DNA of 64,000 nucleotides, from positions 32,512,992 through 32,576,991 of the forward strand of contig CM053329.1 in assembly GCA_028583605.1 (NCBI GenBank). Reading direction: 5' to 3'. Positions 23,060 to 34,562 of the stretch are shown piece after piece (position 1 is the stretch's first letter; the number at the start of each line of letters is the position of its first letter). The notes below the pieces were generated by a model. The model did no database searches, was not told the DNA's origin, and was given only the letters and a program-made list of their open reading frames with translations. Source of the stretch: Dastarcus helophoroides. Lineage: Eukaryota; Arthropoda; Insecta; Coleoptera; Bothrideridae. A program made the translations under genes and the position numbers.

Positions 23060-25180
23060 AAAATTTTTTACAAAAGGTACTAAAATAAGTATCTATTTTG
23101 TCGACAACAGTTAAATACCTCGATAACTAGTGCATAAGTTTTCAATAAGGCAAAATAGCAGAAGAAATGTTGAATTTAAGAAAATTACATAAGTTTAAAG
23201 TTACAAGATATCGAGGAAATTAAATTTTAAAAAATAAGTTGAAATATTGAGTTTGAATTTTCAAATTTTGAGAAAAAAACAAAACTTTGATAAAACGGAA
23301 ATTTTAAAAAAGTGCAAATTTTGAAACGTCCATTTTTTTTAAAGTAAAATTTATAAGAGCCAAATATTTAAGAAAATTTTAAAATTTTTCAGAAGAAGGC
23401 AAAATTTTGAGTCAAAATAGTAATTCTTAAAATAAATCACCAAGAAAGAGTAAGAATTCTAAAAGGATGGTAAATTTGAAAAAGGTAATTATTTTAAAAT
23501 GTTGATTTTATTTAAGAAGTTTAGATTTGCAGAATAAGTCGAAATTTGAAATAGGTCGAAATACTAAAGTGTCGAAATCTTCAAAAACACGAAATTGCTG
23601 AAGAAAATCAATAATATTCAAACAAGTTGAATTTAAAAAGTTTACGTAAGTTAAAAATTACAAAATATCGAGAAAGTCAAATATTCAAGAAAAAGTTTTA
23701 ATTTGAGTTTTCAATTTTTGAGAAAAAACAAAACTTTGCTAAAGATGGAAACTTGAAAAAAAGTGCAAACTTTGAAACCGCCAGTTTTTTGTTTTATAAT
23801 TTATAAAAGAGCCAAGTCTTTAAAAAAGGTTAAAATGTTTCAAAAAAGACAATTTCGAGTAAAATAGAAATTCTCAAAGTAAATCACTAAAAAAGAATAA
23901 GAATTTTGAAGGATGGAAATTTTAAAATAGTACATATTTTAAAATGTTGATTTTTTAGATGGTCTTGATTTGCAGAATATGTCGAAATTTAAAAAAGGTC
24001 GAAATGTTAAAGTGTCGAAATTATCAAAAAGACGAAATTGCCTAAGAAAATCAACAATGTTCCAACAAGTTGAATTTTAAAAAAATACATAAGTTAAAAA
24101 TTACAAAAAATCGAAAAAGACAAATTCTCAAAACAAAATAAAAATATTCAGTTTAAATTTTCAATTTTTCGGAATAGAAAAACTTTGATAAAAATGAAAA
24201 TGAGAATGAAAGTGCAAATTTTAAGACGTCCACTTTTTTAAAGTTAAATTTATAAAACAGCCAAATTTTCAAGAAAAGATCAAAGTGTTTTAAAAGAAGA
24301 CAAAATTTTAAGTAAAAATAGATATTTTTAGTGAGTCACTATAAAAAAATAAAAATTTTAAAGAATAGAAATTTTAAAAAAGTAAATATTTTGAAACACT
24401 GATTTTTTTAGAAAGTAATAAGTAAACAATAAGTCGAAATTTGAAAAAGGTCGAAATGTTAAAGTGTCGAAATTTTCACAAAGACAAAATTGTTTAAGAA
24501 AATCAATACTGTTTCAACAAGTTGAATTTAAAAAAATTACCCAAGTTAAAAATTACAAAAAAATCGAGGAAATCAAATTCTCAAAAAAAATGTAAAATAA
24601 TCGGTTTGAATTTTAAATGTTTGAGAAAAAAACAAAAGCTTGATAGAGATGGAAATTTGAAAAAGGCGCAATTTTTAAAGCGTTAATATTTTTTAAGTTA
24701 AATTTATAAAAGAGACAAATTTTCAAAAAAAAAGTCAAAATTTTTCAAAAGAAGACAAAATTATGAATGAAAATGGAAATTCTTAAGGTAAATCACTAAA
24801 ACAGAGTAAGAATTTTTAAGGAATGAAAATTTTGAAAAATAGTAGATATTTTGAAATGTTGATTTTTTTTAAAAATCTAGATTTGCAGAATAAGTCGAAA
24901 TTTGAAAATGGTCGAAATGTTAAATTGACGAAATTTTCAAAAAAACAAGATTGCTGAAGAAAATCAACAATTCTCAAACAAGCTTGAATTTACAAAAACT
25001 ACACAAGTTAAAAATTACAAAATATCGAGAAAGTCAAATTTTCAAAAAAAAAAACGCTAAAATATTCAGTTTAAATTTTTAATTTTTGAGAAAAACAAAA
25101 CTTTGATGAAGATGGAAATTTGAAAAAAATGCAAATTTTGAAACGTCCACTTTTTTAAAGCTTAATTTATAGGTCAAATT
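23060..25180. repeat. tandem array of about 450-bp units
   Basis: About four and a half copies of a long unit. The landmark aagttaaaaattacaaaa occurs at about 23190 (diverged), 23647, 24091, 24543 and 25005. A second landmark, aaaactttgataaa and variants, occurs at about 23280, 23730, 24179, 24633 and 25096. A third, gatttgcagaataagtcgaa, lies near 23524, 23967 and 24890, with a decayed form near 24420. Spacing is 444-463 bp each time. Within each unit there is a shorter substructure of about 20 bp rich in gtcgaaattt, purine-rich on the plus strand. Confidence 0.8.
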
Positions 25181-26030
25181 TTGAAGAAAAAAAAAAGACT
25201 TCGAGAGGTTAGATATTCTGTCCAAAGCTTTTAAAAGTTAAAATTTTCAAAAGAAGTCGATATTTGAAGAGTCGAAATTTTCAGAGTTGAAATTTTTAAA
25301 AAAAGACGTAATTTCCAGAAAGGTCAGTAACGTCTAAAAAGATTGAAATCATAAAGAAATGTCAAATATTACCGAAAGTAAATTTCGAGAAACTCGAAAT
25401 TTTCAAAAAGTGTCGAAATGTTATTTTTTGAAAGCTCTCAAAATTTTAAAAAACAAAGTCAAAATTTTGATAGAAATGGGAACTCGAAAATGGTGAACTT
25501 TTTGAAATGTCAAATTTTTCTAAAGAAAAATCTACATTTTTGAAAAGCCAAAATTTAAAAAAAAGTTTAAAATTTGAAGTCTATATTTTTAGAGAAAATT
25601 TAAAATTAAAATATACTGAAAATTTTAAAATGTCGAAATTTGCAAAACAATCTAAATTTCTAAAAAGTCAAAGTTTTCACAAACTCAAAATTTTCATAAA
25701 CGTCGAATTTTTCAAAAAAAAAACATAGAAACAGTTTTCTAAAATACATTATTTTGAGAAAAGCTTGAAGTATTTAAAAAACTCCACTTTTTGAAAAAAG
25801 ACAAAAATTTTTATAAACAATTTTTAAACAAATTCTCAAAAGTTACAAGAAAAATCAAATTTTCGATAAAAAGCAAGAGTTTAGAAAACAACTGGAATTT
25901 GTCGTAAATAAAGTGAGAATTTCAAGAAAAGGTAAAAATTTTAAGAGTCGAAATTTTTAAAATATAAAATAAAATTTTCAAACAAAAACAAAATGTTGAA
26001 AAATATAGAAACTTCCAAAATTAGTAAAAA
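25181..26030. repeat. degenerate motif tract, purine-rich on plus strand
   Basis: Continuation of the short motif (gtcgaaattttcaaaaaa) without the clear 450-bp register. The 73-residue K/F-rich frame at 25507-25728 is a product of the repeat. Confidence 0.6.
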
Positions 26031-26034
26031 TTTC

Positions 26035-26165
26035 TAAAAATTGAAACACAAATCTTGTCTTTACGCGTTAGAGCAAACTTTGTTGTGTTTTTTAATCTGT
26101 CCTGGTTTCAGGGGGCAAGATTTGTATTTCATGTTTGAAGACAACCAAGGACCAGTCAATTCCAC
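26035..26165. mobile_element. PLE1 terminal fragment, inverted pair
   Basis: A 20-bp minus-oriented stub (attgaaacacaaatcttgtc) is joined at about 26061 to a plus-oriented end starting acgcgttagagcaaac. This continues through tgttgtgttttttaatctg and gggggcaagatttgtatttc to a gacaaccaaggaccagtcaa tail. The plus half starts inside the hammerhead, just after GAA. Matches the element at 54-56 kb. Confidence 0.75.
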
Positions 26166-26843
26166 AAAAAAAAATTAGAAAAAGTCAAAATTTTGAAATA
26201 AATATAGAAACTATGAAAACAATTAAAATTTGAAGAAACTAATAACATTTTGGAAAAATGGAAATTTTTGAATGTCGAAGTTTCAAAAGAGTGAAAATTT
26301 TCCAAAAAGCCAAATTTTTTAAATCTGAAATTTTCAAAAATACGGAATTCTTCAAAAAAGTTGAATTTCTTGGAGACTCAAAATTTCAACAACAAAAATG
26401 GAGATTTTCAATTGATCATTCTAACGCTTAAAGCAGAAAATAACCAGACGTTATGAGAATAAAAGGTGCTTCATAGCAATAACGCCTGAATTTAGACGGC
26501 AAGATAAATGACTGAAATATTTTCCGTGGTTTATTGGAAGGTCCTGTCTCCCCCCTACTATTCAGACATTCTGATCTTAGACCATAAGGTCGGTGAATAC
26601 TACAAAGCGTTGACGAATTTTGAATGAGTTTTTTGAAACTAGTCATCAAGCCAAATCTTGTATGTATGCAACTTAACTGTTAGGTTCCTTGTTTTGATAT
26701 ATTTATTATTTTGGTGACCTTAGACTTTCAGCAAACTATTTGGTTTTTTGCCTAATACTATTAAAAAAAAATGCAAGTTTGAGCGTTTCCTTCCAATTAA
26801 TTTTATTATACTTCCTGAGTTATAACCTATTCAGACTTATTCT

Positions 26844-27226
26844 TCATTCCCTAAGAAAATCCTGTGCTAATCTTGAAACATTTCTGTGCACCAGCACAAT
26901 GTCTGGTTTTAATGCAATGATCCTGGCTGCCACATGTCGCAAATATTCATGCTCCTGGAACACAATTGGCAAATAACCCAAATCAGATGAGTCAGTAGAT
27001 TTCGAAATACCTGCATTAAAACTGGTTCCAAAGACATTAACCTGCCTTCAGTTCTTTGATAGACGATAGAGCATTGCAATAGTAATATCTTTGGATTTTC
27101 GATATCCGTGGACATGCTCTTATGTGCCACATTTTTACTGCAAACCACCCCATCAATCAATTTCGTGTTCTCTCTTCTTCCACCTGATAATTTTTTGTAC
27201 TGAATATAATGCCTAACATCCAAGTG
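26844..27226 (-). pseudogene. PIKfyve/Fab1-like gene fragment with one intron
   Basis: Minus strand, 27226 to 27011: LDVRHYIQYKKLSGG, then DGVVCSKNVAHKSM, then NPKILLLQCSIVYQR and SLEPVLMQ, an unbroken reading of about 72 residues matching the CCT/TCP-1-like (chaperonin-like) region of PIKfyve/Fab1, the phosphatidylinositol-3-phosphate 5-kinase of endosomes. A 56-bp interruption (27010-26955) starts gtatttcg and ends ttccag, a canonical GT-AG phase-0 intron. The next exon (26954-26847) gives EHEYLRHVAARIIALKPDIV and then NVSRLAQDFLRE. TGA follows at 26846-26844, where the family has a residue, usually followed by an I/L-rich continuation (here RISL). No other PIKfyve exon is visible on either side. 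Having kept its intron it is not a processed copy; it is probably a segmentally duplicated, now broken, gene fragment. A live exon pair with an unusual splice pattern is less likely. Confidence 0.75.
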
Positions 27227-27239
27227 AACTCTTATTTCC

Positions 27240-27437
27240 CGGAAACATTATATTTATTAATTTTTTTTAACATTTCTTCGGCCCAGTTTGGAAATATTTA
27301 AATTTTTATTGTTTGTTGACAAAAACAGTTTCTGAAATATTTCAGACACTGTTTTAGAATATTGTCAACAAACAATAAAAATTTTAATATTTCCAAACTG
27401 GGCCGAAGAAATGTTAAATAAAACTAATAAACATAAA
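27240..27437. mobile_element. MITE family M1, copy 1
   Basis: A near-perfect palindromic element. The left arm has atatttattaattttt, catttcttcggcccagtttg, gaaatatttaaatttttatt and gtttgttgac; the right arm mirrors these almost base for base down to taataaacata (about 27437). The loop around 27330 is itself partly self-complementary. No coding sequence. The same family occurs at 41995-42225, more diverged. It lies directly beside the PIKfyve-like fragment. Confidence 0.78.
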
Positions 27438-28483
27438 CTATTCAGACTTTTCCAAAGATACTCAGAAATGTTTATAAAAGTGATACAATAATTATAATTG
27501 ATAATAATAATGTAACTAATAATATAATATATCCTTATACTCGATGTAATTTATCAAATTTTCTCCAGATGAAAAAATAAACACTCTTTCTTGGACCATT
27601 ATCTGGACGTTCTAAGGCACAATTTCGTTTTCTGTTTGTTTTGTACAACCCATCGCTTTTCCTTCAAGGATATTAGCTTTCTGCTTTTTATTTATTAAAG
27701 AATAAAGTAATATTCAACCCTGCATTGCGCGAATAATAAATCAAAATAAGAAACAAAGGATAAATACAGCCTTTCATTCTGGGAAACATCTTGATAAACA
27801 TTACTCTCTGAATATGGAATGATTTTAAAAATGCACTTAGGGAAATATTTCCGAAGAATTAATTTAAAATTTTCGCATATTACCTTTGATTATTTTCTGC
27901 TATCTAAAGATGTTATTTAATTCCATATTTTAATAAAAGAGTGAAAAGTTATTCATTACTGTTAACATTTAACTTAGATTAGATTTTTAGTTCAACCTCA
28001 AAAAGAGTTCTTATCGGAATTTTGACCAATTACAAAACTTCAAAATAAATTTTTATAGAACTATGGAGCTGCTTTAATTTTAAAATATCTTTTCTGCAGT
28101 GGCAGCCAGTAATTTTTTTGTCCGGGGGTTAGGAAGCCAATTCCAAAATTAGAATCCTACCTTAGAGTAGGCTTTCAAATTCGATTCAATAGTAATTTAG
28201 AGCTTTACAGATGCACACACAATGTATTTCCTAAATTAAAATTATTTATGTTCTCATGGAAATAAATTTTTATATCATTATTTCATGAATGAGATCAACT
28301 GAACGGTTACAATAAACTACATAAAAAACACACAAACATTATTTTTTATAAACGAAATTCCCTTTGCAATCTTTCAAGTAATTGAAATATTTTATTACTT
28401 TCTCATCAAAATTGTCTATATTCTGCTCCATATTTTAGTTATTGGATAACATCGTTATAGTAGCGGTTATTGTTCATGGCATT

Positions 28484-28520
28484 GTGTAAGAAGAAAAAGA
28501 AGAAGAAGAAGAAGAAGAAG
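28484..28520. repeat. (AAG)n microsatellite
   Basis: A run of aag repeats (about 12 units, with one imperfection near 28495) ends at 28520, where a PLE1 end begins. A short aaaaaaagaagaagc follows that element at 28665-28680, so the PLE probably inserted in the AAG run and duplicated part of it. Confidence 0.85.
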
Positions 28521-28659
28521 TTTCTCTCTGAAGATGATAGCTTGACCATCGAAACGCGTTAGAGCAACCTTTCTTAGGCTTTTTAATCTTTTTTGGATTC
28601 AGAGAACAAGATTTGTTTTTCAATTTTTTAAAATATCCAAGGACCAGTCCGCTTTACCA
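28521..28659 (+). mobile_element. PLE1 terminal fragment with hammerhead-like core and long tail
   Basis: Starts tttctctctgaagatgatag exactly at the predicted 5' side of the ribozyme. It continues gaaacgcgttagagcaacct, then a diverged middle, and retains the extra tail atatccaaggaccagtccgc that is absent from the right end of the 54-56 kb copy. Stem II is damaged (gatagc against accatc). Confidence 0.82.
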
Positions 28660-31530
28660 AAACCAAAAAAAGAAGAAGCATTTTTTATAACATCGAAAAG
28701 CACCGCTCTCACTCTCGTTGTCATTGGAGTAACTTTGCTGTTTCAGAAAACATTTCAGGTAAATTATTTTTTAATATAAATGGTAGTAAGTTTACGGAAA
28801 CAGTAATATTTACAAAATCCGGTGTTGAGTAGATAACTCTCAGTTCTGTTTTTAATCGAGCCACACATACATGTGGATAAGCAGAAGTCACAGCTTGGAA
28901 AATACCAGCTGGGAGCAATAGCTACAAATTCAACGATAACTTGCAGAGCGCCACCAGTTTTAATAAAATAAAAAGATAACACTGTGCAGAGTAACGTTGA
29001 AACAATGATTTTAGCTTGCTGATACAATTATTTTTTACAAAATAAATTAGTGACCGGACTCAATGTATCCAGTAAAAATTCATTTTTCTAGTTAAAGTCA
29101 TCTAAGATGCTCAAAGAGGAACATATTTGAAGTATGAAAGCTGAGAACTCACTCAAAATAATTATTTAATTTGATTTTTTGTAACTTAATCCTTTGAGAA
29201 ACATGATATGAAAATGTTCGTCTACCGAAGTGAGAATGATTATTAAAGTACTCATTAGATCCCATCTTAAGAAGTTTGCACAGCCTTTAAATTGAATAAT
29301 TTTTCCCTAAAGAGGCGCTGCTTTTTAACAACTTTCACAACTTCACTTTGAGAGTTATTGTATTAAACAGCCAAAGAAAAGGAAACGTAAGTACATTTTA
29401 ATTAAACTTTGAAAAGAAAGACAAAAGACAACTTAGCGGCCATTGTGTGCACATCAACAGATGTCACATTTCCAAGCTTCGACTTAGGAGATGTGAATTC
29501 AATATAACTCGAGTATTCGTTTCTTGAGGGTTTTAGTGGACACGTGTCACGATTTTTCTGTCCAAAAGTTTTAATTTTATACTCAAAATGTCTAGTTTAT
29601 TTTTTCAGATTTTTACGTTCTTTAATTAAAATTATGACTTGAAATTTGGGTCAATACGCGAATATCGAAACAGATCGCATTTTTAAAGAGTATTTCATGC
29701 ATGTTGTAGGTAGTTTAAATGCTAACAAATAATTAATCCACAACAAGTCCACAAAAACTCTTACAACATTGATATTTATCCTTGCACACCTTGAGAAAAT
29801 CTTTCATATCTCAGTTCTTGAAAATGTCCCTTATTCCTTAGGAAATTTTTGCTTTTCTAATAGTCGTTGGCAGTAAAAATAGGGCCATTCGAAGTTTGCT
29901 TAACCAAATTTTATTCGGTAAGATCATGTGTTGAAGGTTTTTTTTTTCAAATTAACTACACCAGTAATTGAAATCTAACTATTATTACTCCGCGGATTAC
30001 AAGTATAAGGAATACATCAGGTACACCGACTCTCAAAAAGGAGTCATCCTTAAGGTAGTTCACTTGTAGTAATCGTTGCTAATAGTTTTTAAAACGTTAC
30101 ACCGGCGCTGCTTTAAGTAAGTGCAGGATTGCCACCACTACTCGATTTTTAGCATAGACTGAACGCGTGGATACAAAAACCTCTAAGCCGCTTTGCGGCA
30201 GATTTTCTGAGCCGACAACACTGCGCAGCGTATGTAAAAAATCCACGAGTAGAAGCTTTCTCTAAAAACATCTAGAAGGAGTAGTACAGTTGCTATGTTT
30301 CCATTACTTCAAGATGTCTCCCTAACGTGCGGATAAAGTATGGAAATTTCGTGAGATGGATCATTTTAAACTGTAATTATGTAAAAACGGTACCATGCTA
30401 CTATTTTGCAATATTATTCCTTATAATATATTTTTCTTGTATCAGAATCTATTAAAAGATATAGTCGTATTTAAAATCACTTCGAAAAAAAACTTCACCC
30501 ATACTTTACATGTTAAAAATCGTAAGTTTGACGTTGGAATATCTCAGCTTTGGCACCTGCACGTGTCGTGAGACGAGTATTGCTAACACTATTAGTAATA
30601 TCTGACCGAAATTTAAAGAAAATCTACAGAAAAGCAAGTAAAGTATCTTAACCATTAAAAATCAGCCACAATAGTAATAAGTTTTTTATAAGGAAACAAC
30701 CCCAATTAATTCTTCCATTATGATATACAGGGATAATTTATTGCACACTCGAACTGGAAGCCTACGTTTTATGCCATGTATAAGCAGCAATAAATCAAAG
30801 TCAAGAACTATGGACGAATTTATCAATAAAAAGAAAAAATATATTAAGCCTCATAAATTTCTCCCCTAATTTCTAAAAAGTCGAAATTGCACGTGTAGAA
30901 AGCACGAGATACATATTTCAAGGTCAGATAGCACAGAACGCACATATTAAAACAATCCCTTCTTAACCGCACAATCGATATTACTCATACCCCTCATAAA
31001 GGGCATGAGAAAGTCCTAAAAGTACTAAACAGCTTTCAACTTTACTTCTAATATATTGGAAGTTATAACCCCAGAAATATATTAAAGATGTTGGAACGAG
31101 TTTACGTTACTCTGACAGGAAAACTCGGTTTTGGGGTTTTGAGAATATTTTCTAGTTGGGGGTAGCTTTCATCTTAAATTTTATTTTTAGGTAATCTGTC
31201 TTCCAGCGATGAGCCTATAAATCATTTCGCTGATATGAATTTAATTATATTTTCAAAGAAGTTGTTACATAAGATTGTTAAAGAAGTAATTCGATATGGC
31301 TTAGGATGTTATTTTGAATGGTCGATGGCACAAAATTGGATTAAAAGTAAACGAGGCATACATTATGTAGAAATCTTGTTTACAAAATCAAAATTTTTAC
31401 ATGTTTTTTATTTATAGCAGTAATTTCGTCATAATTGGGAATAGCTTAACATCTGGAAATTTGATAGGGTGCAGCTTGTTTTATGTATACGATATTAGGT
31501 TGGTTATACATTAATAACAAATCCAAAGAT
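28660..31530. other. non-coding, no gene recognised
   Basis: Two overlapping minus frames at 28721-28918 and 28764-29027 have more mixed composition than the filler and a hydrophobic stretch (near VSTLLCTVLSFYFI), but I recognise no family and splice signals are not evident. A slightly GC-richer patch lies at 30100-30250. Nothing else identified. Confidence 0.4.
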
Positions 31531-31539
31531 TCGTTTGAA

Positions 31540-31764
31540 GTGTGGTGAATCAATCTGTTTATGCCTTGTTAAATATTTTCTCCCATTCTTTCTGGTCCGA
31601 GATTTTTATTTTTTAGTCGCTAACTCCCATAGCACTCACATCCTGCTTCACCTGGTCTTTCCCATCTTGCTTTCGGTCTCCATTTTTTTCTGTTTATTCG
31701 TAGTGTCCAACCCACATTTATTTTTAATTATGTGCTCTTCGGTTTTTCTATATATGTGTCCAAA
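31540..31764 (-). pseudogene. LINE C-terminal fragment
   Basis: Read on the minus strand, it gives FGHIYRKTEEHIIKNK, then a basic stretch and, in another frame, a RTRKNGRKYL-like end. This matches the C-terminal region (LGHI.R..E..., then D R..WRK) of insect LINEs. The frame is broken. It ends directly at the hAT-like element at 31766, which probably interrupted or abutted it. Confidence 0.55.
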
Positions 31765-31765
31765 C

Positions 31766-34550
31766 TAGGGATGTCGATCTGGGATCGATTAATCGAAAAA
31801 TCGATTTTTTCAAATCTCAAGGTAGATTTTTAATAAACGATTCAAAAATTCTAAGAATCGGATCGATTTACCTTAGATGGAGGTCACTGTAAATTTAATA
31901 ACAACATTTTTTATATAAGGGCATTTATATCGTTATGTTATCCACTTCCATCTACTAGTAATAGCTGCGTTAATAAGCCAACATATGGCAGCATTAACGT
32001 TTCTTTTCATTCATTATGTCGTTGACTGAATAGGAAAGATAACTGTGGTGCAGTGTTGCCATATAATTGAAGGTAAAATTCCGTACATACGCAGTTAAAA
32101 TTATCGTATATTCACAAAAGTTACCATACGTTATTTTATTACCTGTTCTTCAAAACTTTTATTTAGTGGTGAAACATGTTACACACTTATTAATAAATAC
32201 ACTACAAAACTTAAAAAAAGTTGATTTACTTTTTTGGGCGTAAAAATTACAATAGCTCAGAAAGTATATCAATTTGAAAAAAAATTTCACGGAATGTTGA
32301 CTTTTTCTCCACTAAATCTCGAGATTAAAGTCAAAATTTCGCCTTTAATGTCAAAATTTTGGAAAAAAAAAGTCGAAATTTCGAGTTTAAAGTCGAAAAT
32401 TTAAAAAAAAAGTAGAAATTTCAATTTTTAAATCGAAATTTAAATTATTGTTAATAATTAATAATGTTACAAAGGCGTAGAAAGAACATCGATTAAAAAA
32501 AATTTTGTTTTTAGAATTTCCGCTTTTATTTCAAATTTTGACTCTTTTCTGAAATTTCGTCTTTTTTCTGAAAATTAACGACTTTTTTCTGGAAATTTAA
32601 ACTTTTTTCTGAAAATTCCATCTTTTTCGAAATGTTACAAAGGCGTAGAAAGAAAATGGAATAAAAAGATGTTATTTTTAGAAATTTCGACTTTTTTTCT
32701 CAAATTTCAATTTTATGCTCGAAATTTTGACTTTTTTCTCGAAATTTCGACTTTGTTTCTCAAAATTTCGACTTTTTCTCAAAATTTTGACTTTTTCTCA
32801 CATTTCGATTTTTTCTCAAAATTTTGACCTTTTTCTCGAAACTTCGTTTTTTTTTCTCAAACTTCGATTTTTTTCTCGAAATTTTTACCTTAATATCGAC
32901 ATTTCGATATTTTTCTCAGGATTTCAACTTTGAATTCAAAATTTTGACTTTTTTTCTCGAAATTTCAACTTTTTCTCGAAATCTCGACTATTTTCTCAAA
33001 TTTCAATTTTTTCTCGAAATATTTCGAAATTCTGACTTTTTTTCTCAAAATTTCGACTCTTTTCTTGAATTTTGACTTTTCTGGAAATTTCGACTTTTTT
33101 CTGAAAAATTCGACTTTTTTTCGCGAAACTTTGACTTTTTTCTCGAAATTTCGACTTTTTTCTCAAGTTTCGATTTTTTTCCCGAAATATTTCGAAATTT
33201 TGACTTTTTCCTCGAAATTTTGATTTTTTTCTCAAATTTCGATTTTTTCTCGAAATTTCGACCTTTTTCCCGAAATTTGTTTTCTTTCAATTTCTTCACT
33301 TTTTTCTCAAATACCGACTTTTTTCTCGAAATTTTGACCTTAATGTTTGACCTAAATTTTGTTTTTAGAATTTCCGCTTTTATTTCAAATTTCGACATTT
33401 TTCTGGAAATTTCGAGTTTAAACTCAAAATTTTAATTATTTTCTACAAATTTCGACTTTTTTCTCCAATTTTGACTCATTTTCTCGAAATTTCGACTTTT
33501 TTCCGAATTCCGACTTTTTTCTCGAAATTTTGATCCTAATCACGAAATTTCGATTTAAAACTCGAAACTTCGACCTTTTTCTCGAAATTTTCAACTTTTT
33601 TCTCGAAATTTCAACTTTAATCTTGAAATTTCTAAAAAAAGACCAAAATTTGCCGATTTAAAATAGAAATTACTGAACGCACCCTACTACAAACTGCCAA
33701 GATTGTTGGGGAAGAAGATAATGGGATGTAACTGACATCTGCCTAATTTAACCATAGAGATGTGCTTATTATAGAGCGACTTATTCTCGAAATTTCGAGA
33801 AAAAATTCGATATAAAGCAGAAATTTCGAATTTAAATCCGAAATTTCGAGATTAAAGTCGAAATTTCTAAAAATATTTTTTTAAATCAATGTCCTTTTTA
33901 CGCTTTTGTAAAATGTCGACTTTGAACTCGAAATTTCAACTTTTGGGTAATAAAAATTTGAATTTACTGAACGTACCCTACAGCTAACTGTCAACATTAA
34001 ATTGTTAAAGAGTTGGTGCTTAGAATATAGTCTTATATTCTAAGGTTGGAGGGGCTTAAATGTCATCTGCCTAACTTAACCATAGAATAAGAAATTTTGA
34101 CTTATCTTGAAATTTCGTAAAAAAAAGCTAAAATTTCAAGATTAAAGCCGAAATTTGGAAAATAAAGTAGAAATTTCCACTTTAATCTCGTAATTTCCAG
34201 TTTAAACTCCATATTTCTAAATATATTTTTGTAAATTAATGCCCAAAAATACATAAATAAAAAACAAAGCAGAAAATAATTATGTATCGGATTTTTCTAA
34301 TTAGGAATAAATAATTAAAATATAAATATTAGTCTTTAAAATCCAAAAAAAAAATTTTCAAAATTAAACTACGCCAATTCATCATTATTATTCAATTTTT
34401 TTTTATTAGAAATGTTTAAAAATGTTACCAACAAGGCGATTAATCAAAAATCGATCTTTCAGCACCCAATTTTATCGGAAATCGATACTTTTGCTCACGA
34501 TTCGAATCGATCCCAAGATCGATTATTTTTAAAAGGAATCGACATCCCTA
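31766..34550. mobile_element. large hAT-like non-autonomous element
   Basis: The ends tagggatgtcgat (31766) and atcgacatcccta (34550) are perfect 13-bp inverted repeats. Further clusters of atcgat/tcgatt near both ends extend the inverted similarity. The flanks gtccaaac (31758-31765) and gtccaaat (34551-34558) agree at 7 of 8 positions, as for an 8-bp hAT duplication. No transposase is inside: most of the 2.8 kb is minisatellite, plus two related segments with gaacgcaccctac (about 33674) or gaacgtaccctac (about 33971) and a catctgcctaa(t/c)ttaacc word in each. Confidence 0.75.
32500..33640. repeat. minisatellite, unit about 20-25 bp, inside the hAT-like element
   Basis: The clearest version of the window's recurrent motif: ctcgaaatttcgacttttt repeated dozens of times with small length changes. 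The long frames on both strands here (for example 33045-33398 minus, 32996-33235 minus, 32715-32933 plus) are K/F/S-rich repeat products. The segment aatgttacaaaggcgtagaa occurs at about 32463 and again at about 32632. Confidence 0.85.
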
Positions 34551-34562
34551 GTCCAAATCATC

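Noticed and set aside
26428..26649. 73-codon minus frame as a further PIKfyve exon
   Set aside because: Its sequence does not resemble the region of PIKfyve that should follow.
28721..29027. Two overlapping minus frames that might be receptor-like exons
   Set aside because: No family motif recognised, frames overlap, and no clear splice sites link them.
32715..33435. Several overlapping open frames of 70-117 codons on both strands
   Set aside because: They follow the minisatellite unit, have K/F/S/I-dominated composition, and occur in multiple frames at once, as expected from the repeat.
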